A stretch of 45,650 bases of DNA from an uncultured Brachyspira sp. (lineage in GTDB: Bacteria; Spirochaetota; Brachyspiria; Brachyspirales; Brachyspiraceae). Shown one piece after another: positions 44,271 through 45,650 of the stretch (the first letter of the stretch is position 1; every line of letters begins with the position of its first letter). The notes under the pieces were generated by a model. That model worked only from the letters and a program-made list of their open reading frames with translations. It made no database searches and was not told the origin of the DNA. The position numbers and the translations under genes were made by a program. The stretch lies in the NCBI RefSeq assembly GCF_934747485.1, contig NZ_CAKVGN010000017.1, forward strand, positions 1 to 45,650. Direction: 5' to 3'.

Positions 44271-44852
44271 TTATAATTTCTTTACTTTATTAAAGTCTAA
44301 TTCTGTTGGGGTACTTCTTCCAAATATCTCTATTTTTACTGTAACCTTACCCTTATCAGCATTAATATTCTCTATTAAGCCATTTAAACCATTGAAAGGT
44401 CCGTCTATAACTTGTACCTTCTCCCCTATTTCAAATTCCATTCCTATAAGCTCATTAATATCATTTTTGTTTTTAGCTTCTCTGTCTTCAAATATACGAG
44501 CAACATCAGCTTCGCTTAATGGAGTTGGAATAATATTTCCTTCCTCTTTTGTTGTAGCATGACTTCCTATAAATCCTGCCACTCCCGGTGTTCTTCTTAC
44601 CATAGATTGTGTAGCATCATTCATTACCATTTTAACTAAAACATAACCGGGATAAAAAAACTCTTCTTTAGTTACTTTCTTACCATTTTTGTTTTTTTGT
44701 ACAGTTTCAGAAGGTATGTATATATCTACTACCAAATCAGACATACCATTTTCTTTAATTCTTTTCTCTAAACGTTCACGAACTTTATTTTCATAACCAT
44801 GCTGAGTGTGAACTATATACCATCTATAATCTTTAGTCATTTCTTCAGACAT
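44271..44852 (-). CDS. nusG: Transcription termination/antitermination protein NusG
   Basis: A 193-residue RNA polymerase elongation factor. The NGN domain runs from WYIVHTQHGYENKVRERLEKR through EFFYPGYVLVKMVMND and VRRTPGVAGFIG; the KOW domain is IGEKVQVIDGPFNGLNGLI near residue 138. Start ATG 44852 with AGGTGA upstream; an ATG four codons later (44840) is possible. Only three bases separate it from secE. Confidence 0.96.
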   Translation of the reverse strand: MSEEMTKDYRWYIVHTQHGYENKVRERLEKRIKENGMSDLVVDIYIPSETVQKNKNGKKVTKEEFFYPGYVLVKMVMNDATQSMVRRTPGVAGFIGSHATTKEEGNIIPTPLSEADVARIFEDREAKNKNDINELIGMEFEIGEKVQVIDGPFNGLNGLIENINADKGKVTVKIEIFGRSTPTELDFNKVKKL

Positions 44853-44855
44853 ATA

Positions 44856-45176
44856 TCACCTACTATATCTATTTTTTCTTACGTATCGTATAGCAAAATA
44901 AACCACAAATAATACAACAACAAGAAGTATTAAAGCTAAAGCTATTTTTGATGAAACTATAGAAGATAATATAGAGCCGTCCAATAACGCCCTAGTCAAA
45001 AATGTTACTATATAATCTGCAGCACCCAAAAAAGCAGCAGACAAAATGAGCAAAATAACAACTACTACTGTTTGATTAAGAACTTCCTGACGAGTAGGCC
45101 ATACGCTTCTCTCAAAAAGCTCTTTTTTTATCTCTTCTAAAGAATTAAATAATTTGTTCTTTTTCTTCTCTGCCAT
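44856..45176 (-). CDS. secE: Preprotein translocase subunit SecE, with an extra C-terminal membrane segment
   Basis: Subunit of the SecYEG channel. The amphipathic helix and core membrane segment are typical: LEEIKKELFERSVWPTRQEV followed by the long hydrophobic helix at about residues 35-60. At 106 residues it is longer than the usual one-helix SecE of about 60-65; a further hydrophobic helix (SKIALALILLVVVLFVVYFA, about 78-99) follows, with a basic tail KNRYSR. Start is ATG 45176; a TTG two codons upstream lacks support. Lies between tRNA-Trp and nusG, the usual place. Confidence 0.92.
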   Translation of the reverse strand: MAEKKKNKLFNSLEEIKKELFERSVWPTRQEVLNQTVVVVILLILSAAFLGAADYIVTFLTRALLDGSILSSIVSSKIALALILLVVVLFVVYFAIRYVRKNRYSR

Positions 45177-45217
45177 ATACAATACCTTAAATTTTAATAT
45201 TAAATTAAGTAAAAAAT

Positions 45218-45290
45218 CAGGTCAGACAGGAGTCGAACCTGCAACACCCGGTTTTGGAGACCGGTGCTCTACCAATTGAACTACTGACCC
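45218..45290 (-). tRNA. trnW: tRNA-Trp (anticodon CCA)
   Basis: 73 bases on the minus strand folding as a cloverleaf. Acceptor GGGTCAG/CTGACCT with a G1-U72 wobble pair and discriminator G73, D arm with GGTAGAGC, anticodon stem CCGGT/ACCGG with loop CTCCAAA (anticodon CCA), and T arm CAGGTTCGACTCCTG. CCA is not encoded. Its place between rpmG and secE is a common bacterial arrangement. Confidence 0.97.
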
Positions 45291-45304
45291 AAATATATAA
45301 AAAA

Positions 45305-45481
45305 TTATCTTGAAACTTTCAATTCTCTATGAACTGTATGCTTTCTATCATGAGGACAATATTTTTTTAATTCCAATTTCTCTTGAACATTTTGTTTATT
45401 TTTAGTTGTTATATAATTTTTTCTTTTACATTCTGTGCATTGTAAATGTATTTGTTCGGTTTTTACTTTATTACCTGCCAT
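45305..45481 (-). CDS. rpmG: 50S ribosomal protein L33
   Basis: A 58-residue protein starting MAGNKVKTEQIHLQCTECKR and continuing NYITTKNKQN, KLELKKYCPHDRKHTVHRE, KVSR. It is the zinc-ribbon type but incomplete: Cys15, Cys18 and Cys42 are present, while the fourth ligand position of the usual CPxC is Asp (CPHD), with a nearby His44. First gene of the rpmG-trnW-secE-nusG-rplKAJL-rpoBC operon. Confidence 0.95.
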   Translation of the reverse strand: MAGNKVKTEQIHLQCTECKRKNYITTKNKQNVQEKLELKKYCPHDRKHTVHRELKVSR

Positions 45482-45528
45482 TTTTATATCTCCGAAATTT
45501 AGACTACTTATATTTTAAGTGGTATTCA

Positions 45529-45557
45529 ATTATATAATTATTTTTCTTTTATGTCAA
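45529..45557 (-). promoter_or_regulatory. Consensus sigma-70 promoter of the rpmG to rpoC operon
   Basis: Minus strand TTGACA (45557-45552), 17-base spacer, TATAAT (45534-45529): a perfect consensus, 48 bases before the rpmG start. The remaining 93 bases to the window end hold no gene I can see. Confidence 0.9.
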
Positions 45558-45650
45558 TACTTTATTAAAACAATTTTTGTTTAGGAGCCATAGATATTGC
45601 ACGTTTTTTAGTTAAAATAAAGTAGGTATTCCTTATAATATAAATAGCTA

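Noticed and set aside
45219..45290. G1-U72 wobble in tRNA-Trp as a sign of a defective tRNA
   Set aside because: The rest of the cloverleaf is intact, with the expected discriminator G73, and it is the tRNA of the conserved operon; one wobble pair is not enough to doubt function.

Overview
The window is a chromosomal segment of a very AT-rich spirochaete, almost certainly Brachyspira. This rests on protein style (Asn/Lys/Ile-rich), a rifampicin-cluster Asn in RpoB as known in other spirochaetes, a 16S rRNA gene not linked to 23S/5S, and the gene content. I had no database, so genus is inference.

Layout. 1-458: 3' remnant of a DDE transposase carrying a 24-bp repeat insertion and a frameshift. 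598-5578: thymidine kinase, a FAH-family enzyme, an outer-membrane-type protein, a PpiC-type isomerase, the rplU-prp-rpmA operon and a DUF454 membrane protein. 5755-8905: an RND efflux pump gene broken by two 1-base deletions. 8906-9957: a gene-free stretch packed with GC-rich hairpin repeats. 9958-11378: smpB and a YhcC-like radical SAM gene. 11473-16953: a LacI-type regulator divergent from a nucleoside hydrolase / CNT transporter / DMT transporter / ribokinase operon, a nucleoside-ribose salvage unit. 17153-17883: two tandem Gly-Tyr-rich secreted proteins behind an ECF-sigma-like promoter. 18055-20069: a vWA protein and a cupin. 20127-22005: a complete stand-alone 16S transcription unit (promoter, processing stem, terminator).

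22474-27391: a winged-helix-like protein, a histone-H1-like/transmembrane/LysM protein, a YkgJ Cys-cluster protein and an HD-GYP-like protein. 27884-28680: CheX and a small membrane protein. 28918-31307: threonine aldolase and DAHP synthase. The latter is preceded by a previously unmarked 25-residue leader ORF, very rich in Phe and Tyr, whose stop codon is the loop of an intrinsic terminator: a candidate aromatic-amino-acid attenuator. 31436-33364: three small envelope/zinc-ribbon proteins. 34110-45557: the large rpmG-tRNA-Trp-secE-nusG-rplKAJL-rpoBC operon on the minus strand, from a consensus promoter to a strong terminator.

The two signals I find most interesting are the aroF attenuator and a family of composite intergenic repeats (called here R-H-R elements) at 9.1-9.95, 27.5-27.8 and 33.7-34.0 kb. 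Their hairpins keep pairing while changing sequence. One of their 24-bp modules has also jumped, in frame, into the transposase gene at the left edge.
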